From Paenibacillus rhizosphaerae (GTDB lineage Bacteria; Bacillota; Bacilli; Paenibacillales; Paenibacillaceae): a stretch of 64,000 bases of DNA. Shown here piece after piece: positions 15,678-24,019 of this stretch. Both the position numbers and the translations under genes were made by a program. Position 1 is the first letter of the stretch; each line of letters opens with the position of its first letter. Location: contig NZ_JACHXJ010000002.1 in the NCBI RefSeq assembly GCF_014192015.1, positions 1,116,001 to 1,180,000 of the forward strand, given 5' to 3'. The notes beneath the pieces were generated by a model that saw only the letters and a program-made list of their open reading frames with translations, made no database searches and was not told where the DNA came from.

Positions 15678-17933
15678 ATGAGCGAATCGAATCAGGAATA
15701 TATCGTCATCTCGGCTGCGAGGGAAAACAATCTCAAAAACGTTTCCCTGCAAATACCCAAGCGAAAAATTTCGATCTTCACCGGGGTATCCGGATCCGGC
15801 AAGTCATCGATCGTCTTCGATACGATTGCCGCAGAATCTACGCGATTGCTGAATGAGAACTTCAGTATGTTCGTGCGAACGTTCCTGCCCAAATATCCGC
15901 AGCCGGATGCGGATGCAATCGAAAACCTGAGCATGGCTGTCATTGTCGATCAGAAGCGGCTGGGCGGAGGATCCCACTCCACGATGGGCACCATTACCGA
16001 TATTTCTCCCATTCTCCGGCTGCTCTTTTCCAGAGTGGGCCGGCCTTATGTTGGCGGAGCGAACATGTTCTCGTTTAACGATCCGCAAGGCATGTGTCCC
16101 GAATGTAACGGAATCGGCCGCAGCCTCGGTGTCGACATGAGCAAAGCGGTGGATATGTCCAAATCGCTCCGGGAAGGGGCCATTATGCTGCCGGGCTATA
16201 CGGTGGACGGATGGGAATGGAACATGCTTATCCAGTCGGGTTCCTTTGATCCGGAAATGAAGCTCAGCGACTATTCGGATGAAAATCTGGAGCAGCTGCT
16301 GTATGGCAAGGCGAGGAAAGTGAAAATGGATTTCGCCGGTAAGGCAACCAATATTACCGTTGAAGGCGTGATCGAGAAGTTCACCAACAAATACATCAAA
16401 CAGGACGTCAAGACAAAATCCGAACGAACACAGCAAACCGTTGCTCCGTACATCACCGAGGGGCCTTGCTCCAGCTGCCATGGCGCAAGACTTAGCCAAG
16501 CGGCGCTGGGCTGCAAAATTAACGGACACAACATTGCGGAGTTATCTTCCATGGAAGTCGGACATCTCATCCGCGTAATTCGGGAGATTGACGATGCCTC
16601 AGCGGCCCCGATGGTTAAGTCGCTAACGGAACGGCTGCAGCATCTGGTGGATATCGGTCTCGACTATTTGACGCTGGACCGCGAGACGGATACCTTATCC
16701 GGCGGCGAGTCGCAGCGCGTCAAAATGGTGAAGCACTTGAGCGGGAGCCTGGTGGATGTCACTTATATTTTCGATGAACCCAGTGTCGGACTCCACCCCC
16801 GCGATGTGCACCGGTTAAATGAACTGCTTCAGAAGCTGCGCGATAAAGGCAACACGGTGCTGGTGGTTGAGCATGATCCCGACGTTATCAAGGTGGCGGA
16901 TCATATCGTCGACGTCGGTCCCCATGCCGGCAGCCGCGGAGGAACCATCGTCTATGAAGGAAGCTACCCTGGTCTGCTGGAATCCGGCACATTGACGGGT
17001 ACACATATGAAGCGTCAGCTCCAGCTGAAGCAAGATTGCAGGCAGCCTTCCGGAAAGCTGTCGATCCGAGATGCCAATCTGCATAATTTGCAGAACGTAA
17101 ACGTCGATATTCCGACCGGCGTGCTGAACGTCGTGACCGGCGTCGCCGGCTCTGGGAAAAGCACCTTGATTAACGACGTATTCCTCAGTCAGCATCCGGA
17201 CGCCATCGTCATCGATCAATCGGCAATCGGCGTGTCGACACGCTCGAATCCCGCGACCTACACGGGCATATTGGATGATGTGCGCAAGGCGTTTGCTTCC
17301 GCGAACAAGGTAAGTCCAAGCTTATTCAGCTTCAACTCCAAGGGGGCCTGCGAGAATTGCCAAGGGCTGGGCGTTGTGTACATGGACCTCTCCTTCCTCG
17401 AGAGCGTAAAGCTGCCATGCGAGGTTTGTGGTGGGAAACGATTTAAAGAAGAAGTGCTTGCGTACAAGCTGAATGGCAAGTCTATAGCCGAAGTACTGGA
17501 GATGACGGTGGAGCAGGCTTTGGAATTTTTCCAGATCAAAGAGGTTGTCCGCAAACTTCAGGCCATGAACGATGTGGGACTGAACTACATCACCCTCGGC
17601 CAGCCGCTCAGCACGCTCTCTGGCGGGGAATGCCAGCGTATCAAGCTGGCTAGCGAGCTGCATAAGAAAGGAAGCATCTACGTGATGGACGAGCCGACGA
17701 CCGGCCTGCATATGTCGGATATCGGTCACCTGCTCGGGATCATGAACCGCCTGGTGGATGCCGGAAATACGGTGATCGTCATTGAGCATAACCTGGAAGT
17801 CATCAGCCAAGCGGACTGGATTATCGATATGGGACCGGACGGGGGCAGCAAGGGCGGACAGGTGGTATTCGAAGGCACGCCTAAGGAGATCATCCATGCG
17901 GAGCAGTCGATCACGGGAAAATACTTGAGATAA
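15678..17933 (+). CDS. UvrA paralogue of the short, drug-resistance type
   Basis: A 751-residue double ABC ATPase of the UvrA family. Walker A sites are GVSGSGKSS (36-44) and GVAGSGKST in the second half; both halves have LSGGE signatures and a DEP Walker B. Zinc-type cysteine pairs appear in 'CPECNGIG', 'CSSCHG', 'CENCQGLG' and 'CEVCGG'. At about 750 residues against 940-960 for true UvrA, it matches DrrC/TioU-like paralogues missing the UvrB-binding region. Those are linked to resistance to DNA-binding antibiotics. ATG 15678 is chosen because GGAAGG lies 9 bp before it; an in-frame ATG at 15669 abuts that site. Confidence 0.9.
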   Translation: MSESNQEYIVISAARENNLKNVSLQIPKRKISIFTGVSGSGKSSIVFDTIAAESTRLLNENFSMFVRTFLPKYPQPDADAIENLSMAVIVDQKRLGGGSHSTMGTITDISPILRLLFSRVGRPYVGGANMFSFNDPQGMCPECNGIGRSLGVDMSKAVDMSKSLREGAIMLPGYTVDGWEWNMLIQSGSFDPEMKLSDYSDENLEQLLYGKARKVKMDFAGKATNITVEGVIEKFTNKYIKQDVKTKSERTQQTVAPYITEGPCSSCHGARLSQAALGCKINGHNIAELSSMEVGHLIRVIREIDDASAAPMVKSLTERLQHLVDIGLDYLTLDRETDTLSGGESQRVKMVKHLSGSLVDVTYIFDEPSVGLHPRDVHRLNELLQKLRDKGNTVLVVEHDPDVIKVADHIVDVGPHAGSRGGTIVYEGSYPGLLESGTLTGTHMKRQLQLKQDCRQPSGKLSIRDANLHNLQNVNVDIPTGVLNVVTGVAGSGKSTLINDVFLSQHPDAIVIDQSAIGVSTRSNPATYTGILDDVRKAFASANKVSPSLFSFNSKGACENCQGLGVVYMDLSFLESVKLPCEVCGGKRFKEEVLAYKLNGKSIAEVLEMTVEQALEFFQIKEVVRKLQAMNDVGLNYITLGQPLSTLSGGECQRIKLASELHKKGSIYVMDEPTTGLHMSDIGHLLGIMNRLVDAGNTVIVIEHNLEVISQADWIIDMGPDGGSKGGQVVFEGTPKEIIHAEQSITGKYLR

Positions 17934-18321
17934 TCACCCAATAAACAAACGGAAACGTAAAAAACCAATCCTATCTTCTGATAAGGCCGCGTAAATCGCG
18001 GCTTATATCAGATATAAGAGAGTATTAAGCCCGGAGACAGGGTCTCCTGATAAATTTGTTTTCGGGATAAAATCAAAGTTATTCTGCGACGGCTTGATCA
18101 AGATTTGCTGGCCGGCAATTTTGATCGTACATACTGCTCCCTTTATTCGAGCTAGGGTGCAGCGGTTCGAGTAGAAGAAAAAAACTTGGAAGTTCAGAAG
18201 AATAAAAAATATTTACGATGAGGAAATGGTAAATTTAAAGGATATGCTTACCCGATTGCAGCAATAATATAAGCCTATCCTGAATACGCACTATAAAACA
18301 TCAAGGAAGGAAGTACACATC
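17934..18321. other. Gap with a copy of the recurring hairpin and an imperfect inverted repeat
   Basis: GCCGCG-TAAAT-CGCGGC recurs at 17986-18002, flanked by further pairing (CTGAT / ATCAG) but with no T run, so it is a poor terminator. At 18096-18126 GATCAAGATTTGC faces GCAATTTTGATC, an imperfect hairpin. I see no gene here. Confidence 0.5.
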
Positions 18322-18618
18322 ATGATCATCGTCCATGCCAAACTTGACATCTTGCCGGAGCAAGAGGAACGCTTTTTGAAGGAAGCCGATAGCCTGCTTG
18401 TTGCTACCAGAGCGGAAGAGGGTAATATCAGCTATGAATTGTTCAAATTCGTGGAGCAAGAGCACTATTATACAATGGTGGAGATTTGGAAGGATTTTGG
18501 AGCCGTTCAGGTGCACAACAGCAGCGACCATTTCCAGGCATTCGTACAGACGGCCAAAACTCTGCTGGCTTCTCCAATGGAGTTGAAAGTTTTTCAGGGC
18601 GAGCCTGTGCAGGCTTAA
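18322..18618 (+). CDS. Putative quinol monooxygenase (ABM domain, YgiN-like)
   Basis: A 98-residue single-domain dimeric alpha/beta ferredoxin-like protein of the antibiotic biosynthesis monooxygenase family. The pattern 'AKLDILPEQEERFL', 'EEGNISYELFK', 'WKDFGAVQVHNSSDHF' carries the conserved Glu-Glu-Gly turn and the His-x-x-S-x-H-F motif. Relatives oxidise quinols or polyketides without cofactor. ATG 18322 follows AAGGAAG. It is followed by a terminator at 18636 and then by a WYL-type regulator. Confidence 0.88.
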   Translation: MIIVHAKLDILPEQEERFLKEADSLLVATRAEEGNISYELFKFVEQEHYYTMVEIWKDFGAVQVHNSSDHFQAFVQTAKTLLASPMELKVFQGEPVQA

Positions 18619-18635
18619 CGAAAGCGAAGTGAATC

Positions 18636-18674
18636 AATCCCTAATCTCCAATGTGGAGGTTGGGGATTTTTTGT
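18636..18674 (+). terminator. Terminator after the monooxygenase-like gene
   Basis: AATCCC-T-AA-T-CTCCA pairs with TGGAG-G-TT-G-GGATT and is followed by a T run. It falls inside the N-terminal extension that a longer start of the next gene would imply, arguing against that extension. Confidence 0.75.
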
Positions 18675-18781
18675 TATCTGTTAAAATTTCATTCAGTGAA
18701 GTCCCTTATAAAGAGACTTCCTCCGCACTCATTTCAACGGTATACTTTTTGAAGAATACGGTTTGGAAGGAGTACCTCATC

Positions 18782-19753
18782 TTGGCAAAATGGGATAACA
18801 TGCTGTCCATCCTTTGGATGCTTAAATCCAGAAAAAAGCTGACCGCCGCGCAAATAGCGGATCAATTGGAGATCAGCGTTCGGACGGTCTACCGCTATAT
18901 CGATGCATTAAGCGCCAGCGGCGTTCCGATCGTTGCAGATTCAGGGCATGACGGAGGGTTCTATATACTGAAAACCTTCAGGGAAACGCCTTTATTTTTT
19001 CGGGCAGTAGAACTGAAGGCGATCATTGACGCATCGAAGTTCGCGAAGGGGGTCGGGTATCCGTATACGGATGAACTCGAGAATGCGCTGGACAAAATCG
19101 AACACAGTTTGAATGAAGAACAGATGCTGGATCTGCAGCGACTAACGAGCGGCTTTAGTGTAATCTCTTCCGCGTCCCATCCGGGCATCGTTTCTATGCT
19201 CCGGCAATTGGAACAGGCCATTCTGGACGGACAGACGCTTCATATCTCTTACCGTAAAGAAAACTCTCATATGGCAAAAGAGCGGAATATCGATCCCTAT
19301 GGATTGACCTTACGCAGAAACGAATGGTATCTCATCGCATACTGCCACCAATCTTCGGAAATACGTACTTTCCGTGTGGACCGGATCGAGAACGTATTCC
19401 GGACCGAAGCCTTTTTTACCACGCCGGAAAATTTCTCCACAGAGGACTATTTCCGCGAACAATCGCACAAGGAACGGGAAGCGGAAGGACCGATGGTGTT
19501 GATCCGTATTGAAGGAGATACGAAGAGCCTGGATGCGATATGCAGCCATTGGCACATGCATCACTATTTGACGGAACGTACCTATGCCGAAGCGCGGTTC
19601 CTCATCGATGTCCCAACGATGAACAAACATCTTCCGAGATATCTGCTTACCTTTGGAACGAGTATCCGGGTGCTGGAGCCAATCTTGTTGAAAGATCAAA
19701 TCAAAGCAATGGCCGGTCAAGTTGCCGAACTGTATGCGGATGATGGAAATTGA
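18782..19753 (+). CDS. HTH and WYL domain transcriptional regulator (YafY/DeoR-like)
   Basis: A 323-residue regulator. The N-terminal winged helix reads 'KLTAAQIADQLEISVRTVYR'. A C-terminal WYL domain includes 'IDPYGLTLRRNEWYLIAYC' and 'FRVDRIENV', a fold that binds nucleotides or other ligands. I chose the TTG at 18782 because GGAAGGAG lies just before it; the reading frame extends upstream to 18629 but that part overlaps a terminator. A palindrome just after the gene, in front of ridA, and a matching half site CAGTGAAG upstream of the regulator suggest it controls both. Confidence 0.88.
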   Translation: MAKWDNMLSILWMLKSRKKLTAAQIADQLEISVRTVYRYIDALSASGVPIVADSGHDGGFYILKTFRETPLFFRAVELKAIIDASKFAKGVGYPYTDELENALDKIEHSLNEEQMLDLQRLTSGFSVISSASHPGIVSMLRQLEQAILDGQTLHISYRKENSHMAKERNIDPYGLTLRRNEWYLIAYCHQSSEIRTFRVDRIENVFRTEAFFTTPENFSTEDYFREQSHKEREAEGPMVLIRIEGDTKSLDAICSHWHMHHYLTERTYAEARFLIDVPTMNKHLPRYLLTFGTSIRVLEPILLKDQIKAMAGQVAELYADDGN

Positions 19754-19791
19754 GCTTCACTGACGGGAACTGTCAGTGAAGATGCCTATAA
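19754..19791 (+). promoter_or_regulatory. 10-bp palindrome and -10 box before the RidA gene
   Basis: CTTCACTGAC (19754-19763) and GTCAGTGAAG (19771-19780) form a perfect inverted repeat around 7 bp, directly followed by a TATAAT box at 19786-19791. The position overlaps where RNA polymerase binds. Likely the site of the adjacent WYL regulator. Confidence 0.6.
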
Positions 19792-19827
19792 TGAATGTAA
19801 AACACGAATCTTGAAGGAGGAAGATGA

Positions 19828-20244
19828 ATGTCTACATTCAGAATGGATCATAAAAACCCAGAGGGGATGTTTCAATCCAAAGCATTCAGTCAAGCGATTA
19901 CCGTAAGCGGTAAGGCAAAAACGATTTATATCGGTGGGCAAAATGCCGTTAATTCGACAGGCGAACTTGTTGGACCCGGTGATTTGGAAGTGCAGACCAA
20001 GCAGGCGCTGCATAATATCGCAACGATTCTAGCATCTGAAAATGCAAGTTTCGCCAATTTGGTTAAACTTAATATTTATTTAGTCAGCGGCAGCGATCCC
20101 CGAATTGGCTACAAAGCTTTTCTGGAGGTAGCGGGTGAATTAGAACATCCTCCTCTGGTCACGGTTCTATTTGTTTCGGAATTTGCCCGCCCATCGGTTC
20201 TCCTTGAAATTGACGGTATTGCAGTCATTGAGGATAATGATTAA
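19828..20244 (+). CDS. RidA-family enamine/imine deaminase-like protein
   Basis: A 138-residue RidA/YjgF/Rid protein. Motifs are 'YIGGQNAVNSTGELVG', 'VQTKQALHNIATILAS' and 'ARPSVLLEIDGIAVI'; the Arg in 'ARPSVLLEI' corresponds to the RidA substrate-binding arginine. RidA hydrolyses reactive 2-aminoacrylate formed by PLP enzymes; subfamilies Rid1-7 differ in activity. It starts at ATG 19828 behind AAGGAGGAAG and lies under the palindromic promoter next to the WYL regulator gene. A terminator follows. Confidence 0.9.
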   Translation: MSTFRMDHKNPEGMFQSKAFSQAITVSGKAKTIYIGGQNAVNSTGELVGPGDLEVQTKQALHNIATILASENASFANLVKLNIYLVSGSDPRIGYKAFLEVAGELEHPPLVTVLFVSEFARPSVLLEIDGIAVIEDND

Positions 20245-20263
20245 GCAGCTATTGATTCAAGCC

Positions 20264-20307
20264 ACCGGCTCCATGTCGTACTATGTACGAATGGGCCGGT
20301 TTTTTTT
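20264..20307 (+). terminator. Terminator after the RidA gene
   Basis: ACCGGC (20264-20269) pairs with GCCGGT (20295-20300), with CCAT/ATGG continuing the stem after a mismatch, followed by eight T. Confidence 0.8.
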
Positions 20308-20353
20308 ATTTGCTTGGGCTGCTGGGTCTGAATTTATTTTGATTCCAACTAAG

Positions 20354-20398
20354 TTTTGTACAGCGCACCAGAGGTTTTGTATGATATAATGTACAAAA
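20354..20398 (+). promoter_or_regulatory. Candidate azlCD promoter within an inverted repeat
   Basis: TTTTGTAC (20354-20361) and GTACAAAA (20391-20398) are perfect inverted arms. The left arm supplies a -35 TTGTAC (20356-20361); TATGAT at 20380-20385 (18-bp spacer) and an overlapping TATAAT at 20385-20390 are -10 candidates. The leader to the azlC start is about 120 nt. Confidence 0.45.
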
Positions 20399-20512
20399 AG
20401 TATAGTATAACGCACGAAAAGAACGGGCTGTAATCCACGTGTAGAGACGCATCGTTATTTTATTTTCGGGCTCCACAACGAACACCACAGAAAAGAATAG
20501 AGGATAAAAGAC

Positions 20513-21244
20513 GTGTCTGAGAATGTTCAACTCAATCAACAAGAAATCGAAGTGAAAGAAGACAGCTTGCTGCAGGGGATCAGAGACTGCATACCCACAC
20601 TGCTGGGCTACTTAAGCATTGGATTCGCCGCAGGCGTCGTAGGTAAAACCTCCGGTCTATCCGTACTCGAAATCACCTTGATGTCCACCTTGATCTATGC
20701 CGGTTCGGCTCAATTTATAATGGCGGGCCTGATTGCGGCACATGGATCGGCGGCAGCCATCATCCTTACGGTATTTATCGTGAATTTGCGCCATTTGCTG
20801 CTGAGCGCAGCCATGTCGCCTTATTTCCGCCACCTGTCCGCATGCAAGACGATGTTCGTCGGTGCGCTGCTTACGGATGAAACCTTCGGGGTCGCCATGA
20901 ACAAGGCGATGAATCGCAGCTCTCTCAGCGAAAAGTGGATGCATGGCCTCAATATTACCGCATATTTGAATTGGATCATCGCCACTATAGCGGGTGCGTT
21001 TTTCGGGAAGTGGATTACCGATCCTGAGAAATACGGCCTCGATTTTGCGCTGACCGCCATGTTTATCGGGCTGCTCGTCCTCCAGATGATCAGCAGAAAA
21101 ATCATCCGGAGAGATCTCATCGTAGCCGTCTGTGCGGTCCTGATCGTGCTCGGAGCAGGCTCCTTTGTTTCCGGGAGCGTGGCGGTCATTGCTGCAACAA
21201 TTGTGGCAGCTGCCATTGGAATGGTGGTGGAAAAATGGAAATAA
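20513..21244 (+). CDS. azlC: AzlC-family branched-chain amino acid exporter, large subunit
   Basis: A 243-residue membrane protein with about seven helices. 'GLRDCIPTLLGYLSIGFAAG'-type N-terminal and 'YAGSAQFIMAGLIAA', 'NLRHLLLSAAMSPYF' and 'DETFGVA' motifs define AzlC. With AzlD it exports branched-chain amino acids or their analogues (azaleucine resistance). The start is a GTG at 20513 following GAGGATAAAAG. Its end overlaps azlD by 10 bp, showing coupled translation. Confidence 0.93.
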   Translation: MSENVQLNQQEIEVKEDSLLQGIRDCIPTLLGYLSIGFAAGVVGKTSGLSVLEITLMSTLIYAGSAQFIMAGLIAAHGSAAAIILTVFIVNLRHLLLSAAMSPYFRHLSACKTMFVGALLTDETFGVAMNKAMNRSSLSEKWMHGLNITAYLNWIIATIAGAFFGKWITDPEKYGLDFALTAMFIGLLVLQMISRKIIRRDLIVAVCAVLIVLGAGSFVSGSVAVIAATIVAAAIGMVVEKWK

Positions 21245-21561
21245 GATGGGACATCCTGCTGGCAATCATGGGGGCATCCGTTGTCACGCTTCTTCCGCGC
21301 GTTCTTCCGCTCGTGTTACTGAGCCGTATGCAATTGCCCGAGTGGACCATGCACTGGCTCAATTACGTACCTGTTGCCGTTATGGCGGCATTAATCGCGC
21401 AGGAGCTGTTCACGACGGACGGAAAGGTCCATATTTTACAGCACTACATTGAAATTTTGGCCGCCATCCCTACCTTTACGACGGCGATCCTGACGCGAAG
21501 TTTACTAGGAACGGTTGTAGTAGGCATTCTATCCTTAATGGTACTCCGGTTTGTGCTGTAA
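21235..21561 (+). CDS. azlD: AzlD-family small subunit of branched-chain amino acid exporter
   Basis: A 108-residue, four-helix membrane protein with 'GASVVTLLPRVLPLVLLSRM' and 'LNYVPVAVMAALIAQELF', the AzlD signature. It overlaps azlC by 10 bp and forms the exporter with it. A strong terminator closes the two-gene unit. Confidence 0.93.
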   Translation: MEIRWDILLAIMGASVVTLLPRVLPLVLLSRMQLPEWTMHWLNYVPVAVMAALIAQELFTTDGKVHILQHYIEILAAIPTFTTAILTRSLLGTVVVGILSLMVLRFVL

Positions 21562-21602
21562 GCGGATGACGCGGAATTGAAAATGGTGGAAAACGTTCGT
21601 TT

Positions 21603-21652
21603 AGAAAAGTCGCAGAGTACCGGCGGTTATGCCGATGCTCTGCGACTTTTCT
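21603..21652. terminator. Bidirectional terminator between azlD and the DinB gene
   Basis: A perfect 15-bp arm AGAAAAGTCGCAGAG (21603-21617) faces its complement at 21638-21652, with a small inner CGGC/GCCG stem. The A and T ends serve both convergent genes. Confidence 0.85.
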
Positions 21653-21659
21653 GTGTGTC

Positions 21660-22163
21660 TTAGTTCATTTGTTTTCCCTCGTCAGCCGAGGGACCATAGA
21701 GGCCCGGCACCGGAACGTCGAGAAGCCTCAAATAAACTCCGAGCTGCGCCCGATGGTGTACCATGTGGCTTAGTCCGAAGGTGCGGAGCGCGATGGCCCG
21801 CGGTTGGCGCAGGATGATATGGTCACCGTTTCGCAAGGTCCATTCCTCGCCAAGCATTTTCTCGTCGCATTCGGCTAACAGCTTTTCCAGCTTAACGATG
21901 TTGGCGTCGAATTCGTTCAGGATGTCTTCGCGACTTGCCAACGGTTCCCGCCGAACCGGCACGGTCGAAAGATCGAGTTCCGGGTAAATAAAAATCGCGA
22001 CTTGCCAGTTCAGCAGGTTGATCAGATGCGTGGCCAGTCCGCCGAGGGCCATCGATTTCACATGCGGCTTCCACGACATACGCTCGTCGGGCAATCGCTC
22101 CAGGACGCGCCGCGTTGTGGTCAGTTCCTGCAAGGCGTCCCCGACGATTAGTTGTTTCATCAT
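21660..22163 (-). CDS. DinB-family putative metal-dependent protein
   Basis: A 167-residue four-helix-bundle protein of the DinB/YfiT superfamily. The metal-ligand histidines lie in 'LATHLINLLNW' and 'LSHMVHHRAQLGVYLRLL'; the latter pattern is the family signature. Many members are thiol S-transferases using bacillithiol or have unknown activity, with damage- or stress-linked expression. ATG 22163 is chosen because GGGAGGGG lies 9 bp before it; a longer frame reaches 22199 without a ribosome site. Confidence 0.88.
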   Translation of the reverse strand: MMKQLIVGDALQELTTTRRVLERLPDERMSWKPHVKSMALGGLATHLINLLNWQVAIFIYPELDLSTVPVRREPLASREDILNEFDANIVKLEKLLAECDEKMLGEEWTLRNGDHIILRQPRAIALRTFGLSHMVHHRAQLGVYLRLLDVPVPGLYGPSADEGKQMN

Positions 22164-22315
22164 AATTTCACACCCCTCCCTTATAAGGCAAGCATACAAT
22201 AAACCCGATCGAGTGGAAAGGTTTGTCTCTATCGTTCAGTATCGGATGACGGTGGAAACGTGCAAGAAGATAAAAACTATACAACGTTAGCCAAAAAGGA
22301 CAAAAAGCTGCCGGA

Positions 22316-22348
22316 AACTTCCCTGACAAGAAAGCTGTCAGGGAAGTT
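22316..22348. repeat. Perfect 13-bp inverted repeat
   Basis: AACTTCCCTGACA (22316-22328) faces TGTCAGGGAAGTT (22336-22348) over a 7-nt loop. No T run follows on either strand. It lies between the DinB start and the CPBP gene's stop; it could be a weak terminator of the minus-strand CPBP unit or a structured RNA end. Confidence 0.6.
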
Positions 22349-22440
22349 GTTGTAATCTCGATATAACGAATTACAAAGGGGTGCTATGGAATGAGACAAA
22401 TCCATCAAAACTTGACTTGAGCGATGTATAGTTTCGAAGA

Positions 22441-23229
22441 TTAATAGGTATGCTCAGGTTGATCGGAGGCGTGCTGCAGTAAAGAAGGCTTTTTCCTCAA
22501 ATCTGGGATCAACCAGATGCACTGTGCGAGCAAAATCAAGATGACGACGTAATCCCATGCGGAAGTGCCGCGACCTTCATTCCCCAGAAACTGCATCAGA
22601 TTATGTATGAAATGAAACAGGATTAATGGGATGATGTTTCCGTTCTTGACCATCAGTAGAGCCAGAGCGGCACCTGTTAGGAGGGCATATGCAAGCTGCA
22701 TGATTGTATCGGCGGCGCTCTGTCCGGAGAGCATATTCAGCACATGGGTGACCGAGAATAGGATGCTGGAGGTGATGACGGCAGCCATAATGCCCTTGCT
22801 TCTGAGGAGAATTTGCAGGATGAGTCCGCGATATATCGTCTCTTCGACAAAAGCAACCAGCAGCGTAAAGAAGAGGAAGAACAGCAGATCCTGAAGCGTA
22901 AAAGCCTTGAAGCCGTTAAAGGCGACCACGATAAGCACGGCAAGTTGGGGAAGGTAGTAGATCCAGCTGCGTTTTGTAATAGTGAGTAGAGAGCGGAAGC
23001 CATAGTGGCGCCACTTTCTCTTTATAGTGATATAAATGATGAGCACGATCGAGATCGGGATGAATGAGAGCAGAACGGGTGTCGTGTAGCTTAACTCATT
23101 AAGGGTGGCGTATGCCCCGGCTATGAAGACTGCGATCAGAAGCAGTAGCTCGATAAGAATCACACTGATAACAGGACGTTTTTGCGAAAACGAGGTTCGT
23201 TCATGGCTTGATTTGGTTGATGCTGTCAT
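22441..23229 (-). CDS. CPBP-family intramembrane metalloprotease (Abi/CAAX-like)
   Basis: A 262-residue protein with about eight hydrophobic segments. The CPBP active-site motifs are visible: 'EETIYRGLILQ' (EExxxR), 'FSVTHVLN' (FxxxH) and 'FHFIHNLMQ' (the third His motif). Bacterial members are prenyl-type endopeptidases, some giving immunity to peptide bacteriocins or processing membrane regulators. Its start overlaps the stop of a PadR regulator gene by 4 bp, so the two are cotranscribed with the regulator first. Confidence 0.9.
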   Translation of the reverse strand: MTASTKSSHERTSFSQKRPVISVILIELLLLIAVFIAGAYATLNELSYTTPVLLSFIPISIVLIIYITIKRKWRHYGFRSLLTITKRSWIYYLPQLAVLIVVAFNGFKAFTLQDLLFFLFFTLLVAFVEETIYRGLILQILLRSKGIMAAVITSSILFSVTHVLNMLSGQSAADTIMQLAYALLTGAALALLMVKNGNIIPLILFHFIHNLMQFLGNEGRGTSAWDYVVILILLAQCIWLIPDLRKKPSLLQHASDQPEHTY

Positions 23230-23765
23230 GGCAGTTCAGCTCCCTTTTTAATGTTATCTACGAATTGTTTCTCCATATTAAAAAAAAGCATTCCGTACGA
23301 GAGGGCAGACACGCGGTAATAGTAGTTTTGAGGATTCGGAATTTCAGCCAGTTCGCCGGCTACAATCTGCTCAACAGCCTGAAGGCGGCCAATCTCCCGA
23401 TTCAATTTAAATTCATATTCCTCCAAAAGGGCAGTCCGGGTGTCTTCATTCAGATAATCAAAGAAAAAGATTTTTAGCAGAAACTCATTGCGGCTCATCT
23501 CCAGTGGTCCAGCCAGCCAAACCATAAAATTCTCATTGCCCTCCGGCATCAGGGAATATATTTTCTTCTTCTTACTGTTTCCGGGTTCTTCGGTCATGGA
23601 TACCCACTGTTTCTCCGTCAGCCGCTTGAGAGCGGGATAGAGGCTCCCGTAGCTGGCTTTATAAAAAATGCCGACGGAATGATCGATCGTTTTCTTCATG
23701 TCATAGCCGCTCATGTCTCCTTCCATCAGCAGCCCTAAGATGATGTATTCAAGCAACGCGCTCAC
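23226..23765 (-). CDS. PadR-family transcriptional regulator
   Basis: A PadR winged-helix repressor of 179 residues: 'LEYIILGLLMEGDMSGYDMKK' then 'SYGSLYPALKRLTEKQWVS', and a C-terminal antiparallel helical dimerisation domain. I chose GTG 23765, which gives the usual PadR N terminus; an in-frame TTG at 23804 would add 13 residues over a palindromic region that looks like an operator. No strong ribosome site supports either start. It overlaps the CPBP protease gene by 4 bp and likely represses the pair. Confidence 0.85.
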   Translation of the reverse strand: MSALLEYIILGLLMEGDMSGYDMKKTIDHSVGIFYKASYGSLYPALKRLTEKQWVSMTEEPGNSKKKKIYSLMPEGNENFMVWLAGPLEMSRNEFLLKIFFFDYLNEDTRTALLEEYEFKLNREIGRLQAVEQIVAGELAEIPNPQNYYYRVSALSYGMLFFNMEKQFVDNIKKGAELP

Positions 23766-23780
23766 CCCATTAATGTATCG

Positions 23781-23806
23781 ATTTGATATATCTATTTGAT
23801 ACAAAT
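23781..23806. promoter_or_regulatory. Candidate PadR autoregulatory site
   Basis: ATTTGATA occurs twice (23781-23788 and 23794-23801), and the second copy forms the palindrome ATTTG-ATA-CAAAT (23794-23806). It lies just before the PadR start. Confidence 0.35.
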
Positions 23807-24019
23807 CATACGAGTTCAGTGAGGGGAAGTCAATACATATTCAAGAAATTTTTGGAAAATGAAAAAGGGATAAGCAATTAGGGAAGCGTTGTAAGATAAG
23901 CAGCGAGCAGAAACAAACAAATCCATCTATAGGATGACTCTAGTGCAAAAAATACGACGAATTTTGACGTATTTAGAACCTATCATGGATAGTAGATCAA
24001 CGAAAGGAGATATCAAAAC

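Noticed and set aside
18629..18781. Longer N terminus for the WYL regulator
   Set aside because: The extra part overlaps a terminator hairpin and lacks a ribosome site; TTG 18782 has GGAAGGAG in front.
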